Source of the DNA: Picosynechococcus sp. PCC 7003
Lineage (GTDB): Bacteria > Cyanobacteriota > Cyanobacteriia > Cyanobacteriales > MRBY01
Direction of reading: 5' to 3'
DNA length: 64,000 nt
NCBI RefSeq assembly: GCF_001693255.1
Contig: NZ_CP016474.1
Location: 700,661-764,660 of the forward strand
In this document: in pieces, positions 1-7,254 of the stretch
How the letters are laid out: each line of letters starts with the position of its first letter
Numbering within the stretch: position 1 is the first letter of the stretch
Position numbers and translations under genes: made by a program
The notes under the pieces: generated by a model
What the model was told of the DNA's origin: nothing
Databases searched by the model: none
The model's input: only the letters and a program-made list of their open reading frames with translations

Positions 1-271
1 CATAAGTTAAATCTTGCTGGGCTGTTTCCCAGGGCTGCCGCACCGTCACCACTTTGTAATGGTCGTGGTATGTCACCTGGAAGCCACTGGCAAATTCTGG
101 CGTTACCTTATTGGGAAAATAATCCACCGCCGGATCATAATTTTCGACACAAGCTGTCGTCGGTGCTGGGGTCTCCGTGAGCGGTTGGGTGGGGCCACAA
201 CCCCCTAGCCAGAGGGATAAACCCAGGCCCAGCAGAGGAAGCGAACGGTGTGGCAATAGGGGAAAACGCAT
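1..271 (-). CDS. btuF: Cobalamin ABC transporter substrate-binding lipoprotein, N-terminal part
   Basis: About 90 codons are visible; the gene starts with ATG at 271 and runs off the left edge. The product opens with a basic, hydrophobic leader ending in the lipobox LGGC (residues 22-25), so it should be a lipoprotein. The mature part begins with a Pro/Thr-rich linker, then CVENYDPAVDYFPNK, which resembles periplasmic metal-chelate binding proteins. It lies 11 bp after the phosphodiesterase gene and third in the riboswitch-led operon with btuB, so B12 binding is the natural role. The family call from 90 residues is limited; the B12 assignment comes mainly from context. Confidence 0.75.
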   Translation of the reverse strand, partial: MRFPLLPHRSLPLLGLGLSLWLGGCGPTQPLTETPAPTTACVENYDPAVDYFPNKVTPEFASGFQVTYHDHYKVVTVRQPWETAQQDLTY

Positions 272-282
272 CTTTTTTGCTC

Positions 283-1050
283 CTATGTAAACCACGGAAT
301 GCGTTGTACCGTTGTTGCAAAGTGACCATCGTCCTGGAGTTCAAACAGACGGAAACCCGGTTGTTCCCACAGTTGGCGATCGCCTGCGATGGGTTCCTGA
401 TCCGGCGGCGTCACTTGGGTGCAAGTTGATGGTGTACCAAAGCAGGGAATTTCCCCTTGGGTGACGCTGTATTCCAGATGCACATGGCCAAAGAAAACCG
501 TTTTCACCTGGGGATGGTTTTGGATAATTTCCCAAAACTCAGCGCGGTTGGTCACATCAATTTGATCAAGCCAATCAACCCCCGCTGGCACCACATGGTG
601 ATGGATGGCGATCGCCACTGGAGAATTTTGATATTGTTCCAGGTTTTCCGCGAGCCAAGCCAATTGATTCGCATCTAAAAACCCCTCGCCATATTCTGGA
701 TTTTTAAGAAACGAATCCAACAGCAGCAGTTGCCATGGCCCCAGGGAAACGCTCTTTTCGGGCGAAAGGTAATCTCCCTGTAAAATCTCTGCCATAACTT
801 TCGGATCATCATGATTCCCCGGCAGCCAATAGCTGGGAATCTGGGTCGCTTCGACTAAATCCCGTAACCGTTTATAGGCGATCGCCTCACCGTGGTGGGC
901 CAAATCCCCCGTTAGAATCACGCGATCTGGTTTAAACTGTTGCGCCGCCGCCAATACCGCCTGAAAAGACGCATCCGTTTTCACGCCCCGCATTTCGGCA
1001 TCGGGATGGTCGAGGAGGTGGGTATCAGTAATCTGGGCAATGAGAACCAT
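283..1050 (-). CDS. cpdA: CpdA-type metallophosphoesterase in the B12 operon
   Basis: Calcineurin-like phosphoesterase of 255 residues. All signature blocks are present in order: DTH near residues 9-11, GDLAHHGE, GNHDD, a histidine triplet in IAIHHHVVP, and GHVH. These ligate two metals in class III cyclic nucleotide phosphodiesterases. I chose the ATG at 1050 (MVLIAQITDTHL) because DxH then sits where the family has it; a codon six positions upstream is also possible. It lies between btuB and btuF. A cpdA gene in this operon has been described for Synechococcus PCC 7002; its role in B12 uptake is unclear. The substrate could be cAMP or another phosphodiester. Confidence 0.85.
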   Translation of the reverse strand: MVLIAQITDTHLLDHPDAEMRGVKTDASFQAVLAAAQQFKPDRVILTGDLAHHGEAIAYKRLRDLVEATQIPSYWLPGNHDDPKVMAEILQGDYLSPEKSVSLGPWQLLLLDSFLKNPEYGEGFLDANQLAWLAENLEQYQNSPVAIAIHHHVVPAGVDWLDQIDVTNRAEFWEIIQNHPQVKTVFFGHVHLEYSVTQGEIPCFGTPSTCTQVTPPDQEPIAGDRQLWEQPGFRLFELQDDGHFATTVQRIPWFT

Positions 1051-1089
1051 GGGAAATCGTGGGAGCAATAGGGGATGAAACGGAGCAAT

Positions 1090-3060
1090 TTAACGGAATT
1101 GGGCATTGACACCAATCTGAAGCCGACGCCCAACGCCCGGAAACGCTGGGAACGTTTCAAAATCTGCATCAAACAAATTTTCGACACTCGCCGTTAAATT
1201 CACGGTATCACTAATGGGATAACGCGCCCGCAAATCAAGGTTGGTGTAGCCTTCGAGGGATGCAGTATTGGCATTATTTGTGAGGCGATCGCCGACCCGT
1301 TTCAAGAAAATTCCGGCATAAATTCCCTGGGGATTTTCATAGGCGAGGCCAACATTAAAGGAATCCGTCCCGGCAAAGGCGACCTCGTTACCAACCACCG
1401 CCGGATCAGCATCGGCAAGAATTTTAGAGTTGTTCCAGGTGTAGTTAGCAAAGGCAGACAGAGAAGGTGCCAATTGAACCGTTAACTCTGCTTCTAAACC
1501 TTGATTGCGCGCTTTCCGGACATTTTGTGGCGTGAATGTCTCTAGATCAAAAACGATGGCATCATCAAGGGTGTTATTAAAGTAAGTCAGGCGCACCAAA
1601 GCACGGTCTGAAAAACGATGATCAATGCCAAGATCAAAGCTATTCCCAATCTCCGGCACTAAATCAGGATTGCTAAACCCAGGAAAATAAAGATCCACTG
1701 CCGTCGGCACACGGAAGTTACGGGCATAGTTCCCCCGAATTCGCGTCGCGTCTCCCATTTGCCAAGCGAACCCCGCACTAGGCGATGTCACCGAACCATC
1801 AGCCAAACTATTAAAGTCCTGGCGCACGCCCAGATTTAAAGCCAGTTCCGGGGTGATATCCAGGCCATAGCGAGCAAAAATTGCCCCTTGACTGAGATTT
1901 TCGTCGTAACTAAAGCCAAATACACCAGGATCTTCTGCTTTTGCAGTCAAATAGCGGTAATCAAAACCATAGGTGAGATTTTGGGTTTCATTTAGTTGCC
2001 AATTGTGCTGGATTTGCGCACCAAAGGAATTATTTTCATAACGGGCATCGGTCGTCCCAAATTGATTCTCATCAAAGAAGCGAAAATCATTTAAATCTGC
2101 AAATAATTTTGTTGTCAGCAGAGAATCATCGCTATTCCCCAGGCGAGACTCTAAATCCAGGGACAACAACCAATTATTGTCGTATTGGGTCGCATTTGGA
2201 CTTGGGGAAGAAACACCACCCGGAATTTCAAGATCCTTGCTGCCGTAAATTCCGTTAAAGCGTAACCGATGGCGATCGCCCAACTGATTTACTACTTGGA
2301 GATTTACATTTTGGATATTGGTCGCCGCATTATCCCGGATACCCGACAAACCCCGTGCCGCAATGTCGTAGTCAAAATCATTTTCTGCAGCAGTGCGGTC
2401 ATAGGCTAGGCGTACGGCTTGGGTTTCAGAGCCGAAACTCACCCCAACATTTTGGCGATTATAGCCAAAGCTCCCCAGATCGACCCCAGTTTCTACCGCA
2501 ACCGGTTGGTTAAAGCCAGGCTGGCGCGTCACGATATTAATCACACCACCGATGGCATTGGAACCAAACAGCACCGAACTGCCCCCAGGGATTAATTCAA
2601 TGCGTTCAACATTATCAGTGGTCAAATTAGACAGATCAAAGTTCCCTGAATCGAAACGATTAAGCGGTCTGCCATCGAGCAAGATCAGCGTTTGGGAAGA
2701 ACTATTAGCCCCCCGAAAAATTTGCGAACTTTGGGCACCGAGGCGAGATCCGGCAGTGCTATCAATAAAAATCCCAGGAAAATATTTCAACGCTTCATTC
2801 ACTGTGCGATAACCTTGGGCCTCAATTTGCTCCCGGTTAATCACATAGGCCGCACGGGTCGCATCTTGAACCGTTTCTTCTTGGCGAGAAGGGCCATAAA
2901 CGGGTTGATTTAATAGCTCATCAATCACCGTTAGTTCAAAATCAACGGTCTCTTGCTCATCCTCTAGGTTGTTGTCTTCTTGGGCGAAAATAGCGGTGCT
3001 ACCGCAGAGACAATAAGCAATCGTCAAGCAAATTGTTTTTTGGGTAAAAAATGACGTCAT
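1090..3060 (-). CDS. btuB: TonB-dependent outer-membrane receptor, probable cobalamin receptor BtuB
   Basis: A 656-residue outer-membrane transporter. Residues 1-26 form a signal peptide ending ...IFAQ. A TonB-box-like stretch precedes the plug (about residues 60-170; QTLILLDGRPLNR, VERIELIPGGSSVLFGSNA, GGVINIVTR), and the rest is a 22-stranded-type beta barrel rich in alternating aromatic residues. Plug motifs place it in the BtuB/FepA superfamily. The receptor should import its ligand across the outer membrane using TonB energy. The cobalamin riboswitch far upstream and the btuF gene downstream point to vitamin B12 rather than a siderophore. The ATG lies about 500 nt after the predicted transcript start, an unusually long leader. 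Confidence 0.88.
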   Translation of the reverse strand: MTSFFTQKTICLTIAYCLCGSTAIFAQEDNNLEDEQETVDFELTVIDELLNQPVYGPSRQEETVQDATRAAYVINREQIEAQGYRTVNEALKYFPGIFIDSTAGSRLGAQSSQIFRGANSSSQTLILLDGRPLNRFDSGNFDLSNLTTDNVERIELIPGGSSVLFGSNAIGGVINIVTRQPGFNQPVAVETGVDLGSFGYNRQNVGVSFGSETQAVRLAYDRTAAENDFDYDIAARGLSGIRDNAATNIQNVNLQVVNQLGDRHRLRFNGIYGSKDLEIPGGVSSPSPNATQYDNNWLLSLDLESRLGNSDDSLLTTKLFADLNDFRFFDENQFGTTDARYENNSFGAQIQHNWQLNETQNLTYGFDYRYLTAKAEDPGVFGFSYDENLSQGAIFARYGLDITPELALNLGVRQDFNSLADGSVTSPSAGFAWQMGDATRIRGNYARNFRVPTAVDLYFPGFSNPDLVPEIGNSFDLGIDHRFSDRALVRLTYFNNTLDDAIVFDLETFTPQNVRKARNQGLEAELTVQLAPSLSAFANYTWNNSKILADADPAVVGNEVAFAGTDSFNVGLAYENPQGIYAGIFLKRVGDRLTNNANTASLEGYTNLDLRARYPISDTVNLTASVENLFDADFETFPAFPGVGRRLQIGVNAQFR

Positions 3061-3117
3061 CTAAGAATATGTTTGGCTAATTTTTGATGTGGTGCAGAAA
3101 AAAAATGCAGCAATGAG

Positions 3118-3142
3118 AAGACTTTTACAAATCAAAAGTCTT
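3118..3142 (-). repeat. Perfect 9-bp inverted repeat in the btuB leader
   Basis: AAGACTTTT and AAAAGTCTT face each other across 7 nt, about 58 nt before the btuB start. In the minus-strand transcript this gives a clean stem-loop followed, about 11 nt later, by a run of U. It is not a canonical terminator because the U-run is displaced. It could be a processing site, attenuator or stability element. Confidence 0.5.
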
Positions 3143-3221
3143 GGCTGATAACTTTGAGAAAAGCAAGGAGATCGAGCGAACAAAAATACCGATAATTTTT
3201 TACTGATTCGCCTAAATTAAT

Positions 3222-3254
3222 GCATTCCTCAATATCCTCGAATGAGGCCAATGC
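3222..3254 (-). other. Possible switching hairpin in the btuB leader
   Basis: The outer arms GCATT and AATGC enclose three copies of a CCTC/GAGG-type arm, so the segment can fold in two mutually exclusive ways on the minus-strand transcript. It lies between the small ORF (3296-3394) and btuB. Such alternative pairing is typical of attenuators, but this is read by eye only. Confidence 0.3.
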
Positions 3255-3295
3255 TGCTGAAATAATGGGTTAGAGCAATATTCAAAACAAATTCT

Positions 3296-3394
3296 CTAAC
3301 GAGACTGGGCTTGCTGATTGCGGCGATATTGCAGTCTCAAAAGATAAAAATTATGGGCAGCAGAAAAAGGCTGGGTGCTAAAAGAAAACATCAT
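3296..3394 (-). CDS. Small ORF of 32 codons between the B12 riboswitch and btuB
   Basis: An ATGATG start lies just after the riboswitch. A purine-rich GAGGT lies 4 nt before the first ATG and 7 nt before the second, and the frame ends in TAG at 3296. The peptide ends in a strongly basic part (NFYLLRLQYRRNQ), with no signal peptide or membrane segment. I do not recognise a family. Its place after the B12 box and its ribosome binding site suggest that it is translated under riboswitch control, as a leader peptide or a small effector. It could also be chance, as 32 codons is short. No overlap with btuB. Confidence 0.45.
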   Translation of the reverse strand: MMFSFSTQPFSAAHNFYLLRLQYRRNQQAQSR

Positions 3395-3429
3395 CCGTAC
3401 CTCGCAGATGGGAAATTACTAAAACGTTT

Positions 3430-3558
3430 ACGCTTGGCTCGGCGGGCATTCTGACTTAGAAATTGCTGAAAATTTCCTTACAGCTGCGGGACAGCGACGG
3501 ATTTGCACCGTTCTTTCCCCATTGCTTTTATCGGCTGATCCCCGATAAAACCGAACAG
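3430..3558 (-). promoter_or_regulatory. Cobalamin riboswitch aptamer
   Basis: Read on the minus strand, positions 3510-3481 give the conserved core GGTGCAAATCCGTCGCTGTC followed by CCGCAGCTGTAA. The B12 box AAGTCAGAATGCCCGCC lies at 3457-3441. Both match the conserved blocks of the cobalamin riboswitch family, in the expected order and spacing. The 5' part (GTTCTGTTCGG onward) lies right after a promoter -10 element. The controlled genes are the small ORF, btuB, cpdA-like and btuF. High B12 should repress them. The outer limits of the aptamer are approximate. Confidence 0.93.
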
Positions 3559-3564
3559 AACTTC

Positions 3565-3570
3565 ATTATA
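3565..3570 (-). promoter_or_regulatory. Promoter -10 element of the B12 operon
   Basis: TATAAT on the minus strand (3570-3565). Starting about 7 nt downstream places the transcript start near 3558, exactly at the 5' end of the aptamer. A TTTACA-like -35 lies 20 nt further upstream, which is wider than usual, so the -35 is uncertain. Confidence 0.6.
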
Positions 3571-3635
3571 TAGCAGGCGATCGCCCCCCATGTAAATAGA
3601 TTTGTGAAGTCCCTAGTCTGGGGAGAGAGCTACGT

Positions 3636-4790
3636 TTAGGCAGCAAGCAGGGCTGTAATGTGGGGAATAATCTGGGCGTGGTTCGTGAATAAATAATCGA
3701 GGCGATCGCTAATCAGGGACAAAATTAAGTCCTCGTAGGTCATCCCCTGTTCTGATAGTCCCTGGGCAACGAGGCTGGTGACATTGGTGGCAGGTCGCTT
3801 CAGATCGGGCTTGGGATTGGCCTCTAAAATCTGGATATTTCCTGTCGCATCCATCCGGGCATCGATACGAATCAAAGCATTTAAACTAAATTCCCAGTAA
3901 ACTTGTTGGGCGAGTTTTGCGAGCTTTTCTTTGGCCGGATCACAATCATCTAAAAAACGAATTCTTTGGCCTGTAATTGCTTTTTTATCCATCGAGGTAA
4001 AAATCTTTTCATCAGCTTCTAAAAGGCGTTCTAAAATCGAAAAGGTAAAGGGAGAATCTAACTTTTCAAACTGTCCTTGACGATGGCGCACATAGCCACA
4101 CACGGAAACACAAAACTCCCGCCCAGTGAGGAAAGGTTCAATTAATGCAGTGTTGTGGGTTTGCCGATGCACGGCGGCGATCGCCCCATCGAGATCCTGG
4201 GGCTGATCCACAAAATGAATGTTCAAAGAGGCGCGGCCAGAAACGGGTTTAACGAGAAAAGCCCCCTGGTAATCACCAAAGGTTTGTTGAAAACGGGTGT
4301 TATTTTTGGCGGTGAATTTCCCCTGGGCCGGATGCCAAATCATAAACGGTGCAGTGGGAAAGCCAAGGCCCTGCAATTCCCGTTTAAAACTATGTTTATT
4401 GTCCAGAATCGAGCTATTTAGAGGGTTATGGCCGATATAGGGCACCCCTAACATTTCTAGGATTGCGGGAGTGTGGCAGACGGGATTGTAACCCTGAACC
4501 CCACCGGTGTTGAGCCAAGCGAGATGAATTTGATGTTCCCGGAGGCGATCGCCTAAGGTGGCATCATCGGGCAACACAAACACATGCTGAAAACCTAAAT
4601 CTTCGAGGGCCGCGGCAATATCACGGGCCACCACTTCGTAGGTTTTAGTGGAGCGGGGATTGTGGGTTTGGTAGATAACGGCCCCCGGCACTGCTTTGTC
4701 ACCCCCATGAATTACCGCAATTCTTAACTTTTTCCGAAGAATTTCAAGGTAGTTTGGCAGTTGACTGAAATCGTAAACAAATCCCATCAT
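3636..4790 (-). CDS. D-alanine-D-alanine ligase-like ATP-grasp protein
   Basis: About 384 residues from the ATG at 4790 (MMGFVYDFSQ); a GTG 18 nt upstream is a less likely start. N-terminal RIAVIHGG and IGHNPLNSSILDNKHSFKREL resemble the pre-ATP-grasp and ATP-binding lobes of Ddl enzymes, and FLVKPVSGRAS and LIEPFLTGREFCVSV are ATP-grasp blocks. The metal-binding segment reads RIDARMDATGNIQILEANP, but the Ddl motif NTxPG is replaced by NPKPDLKRP. It is therefore an ATP-dependent carboxylate-amine ligase with an unclear substrate, not obviously the cell-wall enzyme. Divergent from comEC. Confidence 0.7.
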   Translation of the reverse strand: MMGFVYDFSQLPNYLEILRKKLRIAVIHGGDKAVPGAVIYQTHNPRSTKTYEVVARDIAAALEDLGFQHVFVLPDDATLGDRLREHQIHLAWLNTGGVQGYNPVCHTPAILEMLGVPYIGHNPLNSSILDNKHSFKRELQGLGFPTAPFMIWHPAQGKFTAKNNTRFQQTFGDYQGAFLVKPVSGRASLNIHFVDQPQDLDGAIAAVHRQTHNTALIEPFLTGREFCVSVCGYVRHRQGQFEKLDSPFTFSILERLLEADEKIFTSMDKKAITGQRIRFLDDCDPAKEKLAKLAQQVYWEFSLNALIRIDARMDATGNIQILEANPKPDLKRPATNVTSLVAQGLSEQGMTYEDLILSLISDRLDYLFTNHAQIIPHITALLAA

Positions 4791-4890
4791 TAACGTGATT
4801 TTTCCCACAATTCTAAGCAGTTTTGCTATTTTAGCCTAAGCTTGTGGGCAAGTTTTTGTACCTTTGCTTACAGATTGATTTTCTTTGCCT

Positions 4891-7095
4891 ATGACTTTTC
4901 CGCGTGGTGTCGCCCTCTGTCTTGGATATCTCATTGGCCTGGGTTTGACTGGATTTTGGGGGCCACTGAACCCGCAACCCTCTTTTGTGCAGTGGGGGTT
5001 ATTGGTTGGGGCGATCGCCTTAGGGACAATTTTCGCCACAATTTTTCTCCCCCGTCATCTCTGGCAAGTACCACGACGCTTTTGGCCCATCCTAGGATTA
5101 GTGATGCTACTGGCCGCCGTCTATGGTCAAGTACGTTTACCCCGTCCGGCTGCCGCTGGCCTTTATGATCTCAGTCAAAACCAGCCCAGTTTATTGCAAA
5201 GTCCCGTAGAAATCCAAGGGCAAATTTATCGCCCCATCACCACAAAAGAACCAGACAAACAGCGGTTTTGGTTTCGGGTGCAAAATGTAAAACTAGGGCA
5301 AAATATTATTCCTAAAAAAGAAAATTTATATGTCACGTTAAGCGGAGATTTTTCTCAGTTTAAGCTTGGCGATCGCCTCCAGTTGACAGGACGTTTATAC
5401 AAACCCCAGCCACCCCAAAATAACTTTGCTTTTAGTTTTCCGGATTACCTACGCCAAAACAATACTTTCCTGGGTTTTAGTGCTTGGGAAGCGACATTAA
5501 CAAATCGAGAGCAGCCCCTCACCGAACAACTGCGCCAACGGATTCAACGGAGCCATCGAGAATTTTTACCAGAGCAATCAGCCAGCTTACTCAGTTCCAT
5601 GGTGCTGGGGCGTCAGGCCACCAATTTAGACCCCGAAATTTATGATCTGTGGGTCAGAGCAGGCTTGGCCTACACCGTCGCCGCGTCCGGGTTCCATGTG
5701 TCGCTGTTGCTGGGGGTTGTATTGCGGCTTCTACGAAATCAAGAAGAGAAAAGACAATTCTATGGCGCGGCGGGAATTTTACTCGGTTACGTGCTGCTGA
5801 CGGGTTTCCAGGCTTCGGTTCTCCGGGCGGCCTTGATGGGTATCGGTGGCTTGGTGGCCTTGGTGCTTGATCGCAAGGTCAAACCCATTGGTCTTTTGTT
5901 AGTAACCGCAACGGTGTTGCTCCTTATTAAACCACTATGGCTGTGGGATTTGGGCTTTCAGCTCAGTTTTCTGGCAACTTTTGGTTTGTTTACGACCCTA
6001 GAACCGATCCAAAACAAGCTGGATTTTCTCCCCCCAACGGTGACAACGGCGATCGCCATTCCTATTGCGGCAAGTATTTGGACATTACCTCTGCTGGCCT
6101 ACAAATTTAATGTGATTGCCACCTACTCCATTCCCACCAGCATCGTGCTATCGCCTGTCATTGGCTTGGTCAGTTTGGGCGGGATGGTTAGCGGTGCAAT
6201 GGGGTTACTCAGTCCAACATTAGGTGGGGCGATCGCCTATGGGGTGGGTTTTCCCCTGCAAGGAATGATTTGGCTCGTGGAACAGGTCGTGGCATTACCT
6301 GGGAGTCAGGCGAGTGTGGCCGCGTTACCTTTGGCGCACCTGCTTGTTTTCTATGGGGTAATGTTGCTGATTTGGCGTTCTCCCTGGGCACAAAAACAGG
6401 CCAAGCCTTTAATTAGTGGTTTGTTGATCTTTTTTATTGTGGTGTTGGTTTACCACCATTTCAATACCACCCAGGTGACGATTTTTGGCGATCGCCAAAC
6501 CCCTGTGATCGTTGCCCAGGCCGGTGGTAAAACCCTGGTAATTAATGTCGGTTCTCCTGGATTTTGGGAATATACCCTCGAACCCTTCCTGCGTCGCAGC
6601 GGCCTCAATCAAATTGATGGCTTGCTTTCCCTGACGCCCCCAGATCCTCCAGATCCTAAAGTCACAGCTACTGATTTTTCTGGTGCACTACCCGTTAAAC
6701 AACGTTTTGGTCTGGCCGAATCCCAACTCACAGACGTGATTTCGCTACATCCCCTTGAGCCTAAGCGTATCGGCCCAATTACCCTACAACTCCTCCAGGA
6801 AGATGTGCATATCCTAGAAATTCGTCTCCAGGGCCAAGCCTTTTATTTGCTCAGTAAACAAACCGCTGACGCCGACTTTATCACCCGGTGGAATCCAGCC
6901 ATCCTCATCGCCAAGGCCGCTGATTTAGATTTCAAAATCTGGCAGACCCTCAAACCCCAACAGGCGATCGCCATTGGTTCTCCCCAGGGCCATTTTTTAG
7001 CCCCCAACCGCATCGTTTACTGGAGCGAAACCGACGGCACCATTCAATGGACACCCCGCCAGGGTCTAAGCAGCCTTGCCCCCAATCTCCCCTAG
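4891..7095 (+). CDS. comEC: ComEC/Rec2-family DNA uptake channel with degenerate C-terminal domain
   Basis: A membrane protein of about 734 residues. N-terminal membrane segments are followed by a soluble DUF4131-like region (about residues 90-200), then the Competence domain with many helices; VAASGFHVSLLLGV and the following segment are the family hallmark. In ComEC the protein forms the inner-membrane channel for single-stranded DNA during transformation. The last 200 residues align in position with the metallo-beta-lactamase domain, but the metal motif is missing: where HxHxDH is expected there is SLTPPDPPDP. The ATG at 4891 follows a TTG six bases upstream; I prefer ATG. Type IV pilus genes at 44-48 kb fit a transformable strain. 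Confidence 0.88.
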   Translation: MTFPRGVALCLGYLIGLGLTGFWGPLNPQPSFVQWGLLVGAIALGTIFATIFLPRHLWQVPRRFWPILGLVMLLAAVYGQVRLPRPAAAGLYDLSQNQPSLLQSPVEIQGQIYRPITTKEPDKQRFWFRVQNVKLGQNIIPKKENLYVTLSGDFSQFKLGDRLQLTGRLYKPQPPQNNFAFSFPDYLRQNNTFLGFSAWEATLTNREQPLTEQLRQRIQRSHREFLPEQSASLLSSMVLGRQATNLDPEIYDLWVRAGLAYTVAASGFHVSLLLGVVLRLLRNQEEKRQFYGAAGILLGYVLLTGFQASVLRAALMGIGGLVALVLDRKVKPIGLLLVTATVLLLIKPLWLWDLGFQLSFLATFGLFTTLEPIQNKLDFLPPTVTTAIAIPIAASIWTLPLLAYKFNVIATYSIPTSIVLSPVIGLVSLGGMVSGAMGLLSPTLGGAIAYGVGFPLQGMIWLVEQVVALPGSQASVAALPLAHLLVFYGVMLLIWRSPWAQKQAKPLISGLLIFFIVVLVYHHFNTTQVTIFGDRQTPVIVAQAGGKTLVINVGSPGFWEYTLEPFLRRSGLNQIDGLLSLTPPDPPDPKVTATDFSGALPVKQRFGLAESQLTDVISLHPLEPKRIGPITLQLLQEDVHILEIRLQGQAFYLLSKQTADADFITRWNPAILIAKAADLDFKIWQTLKPQQAIAIGSPQGHFLAPNRIVYWSETDGTIQWTPRQGLSSLAPNLP

Positions 7096-7118
7096 GCCCA
7101 AAGCCTTTTCCTGAGCCA

Positions 7119-7146
7119 GTTTATGCCCCGAAGACTGTGGTAAAAT
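7119..7146 (+). promoter_or_regulatory. Possible gyrA promoter
   Basis: TAAAAT at 7141-7146 is a plausible -10 element about 110 nt before the gyrA start. The upstream -35 is poor. The spacer from comEC to gyrA is 159 nt and has no other clear signal. Confidence 0.3.
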
Positions 7147-7254
7147 AGGAGTCTATTTGACCAAAAAAATCCAGTTAAAAAACGCAAAATAATCTTCCTT
7201 AACGTCTTTTTCTCTGGTTTTTAACCTTTTTTGACCTAGCGGAGCCGAAATCCT

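Noticed and set aside
135-344. Alternative frame across the btuF start and end of the phosphodiesterase
   Set aside because: It overlaps two well-supported genes in another frame and its product has no family likeness.
3441-3510. GTGCAAATCC as a possible tRNA T-loop
   Set aside because: It is the conserved core of the cobalamin aptamer; no cloverleaf or anticodon stem can be drawn around it.
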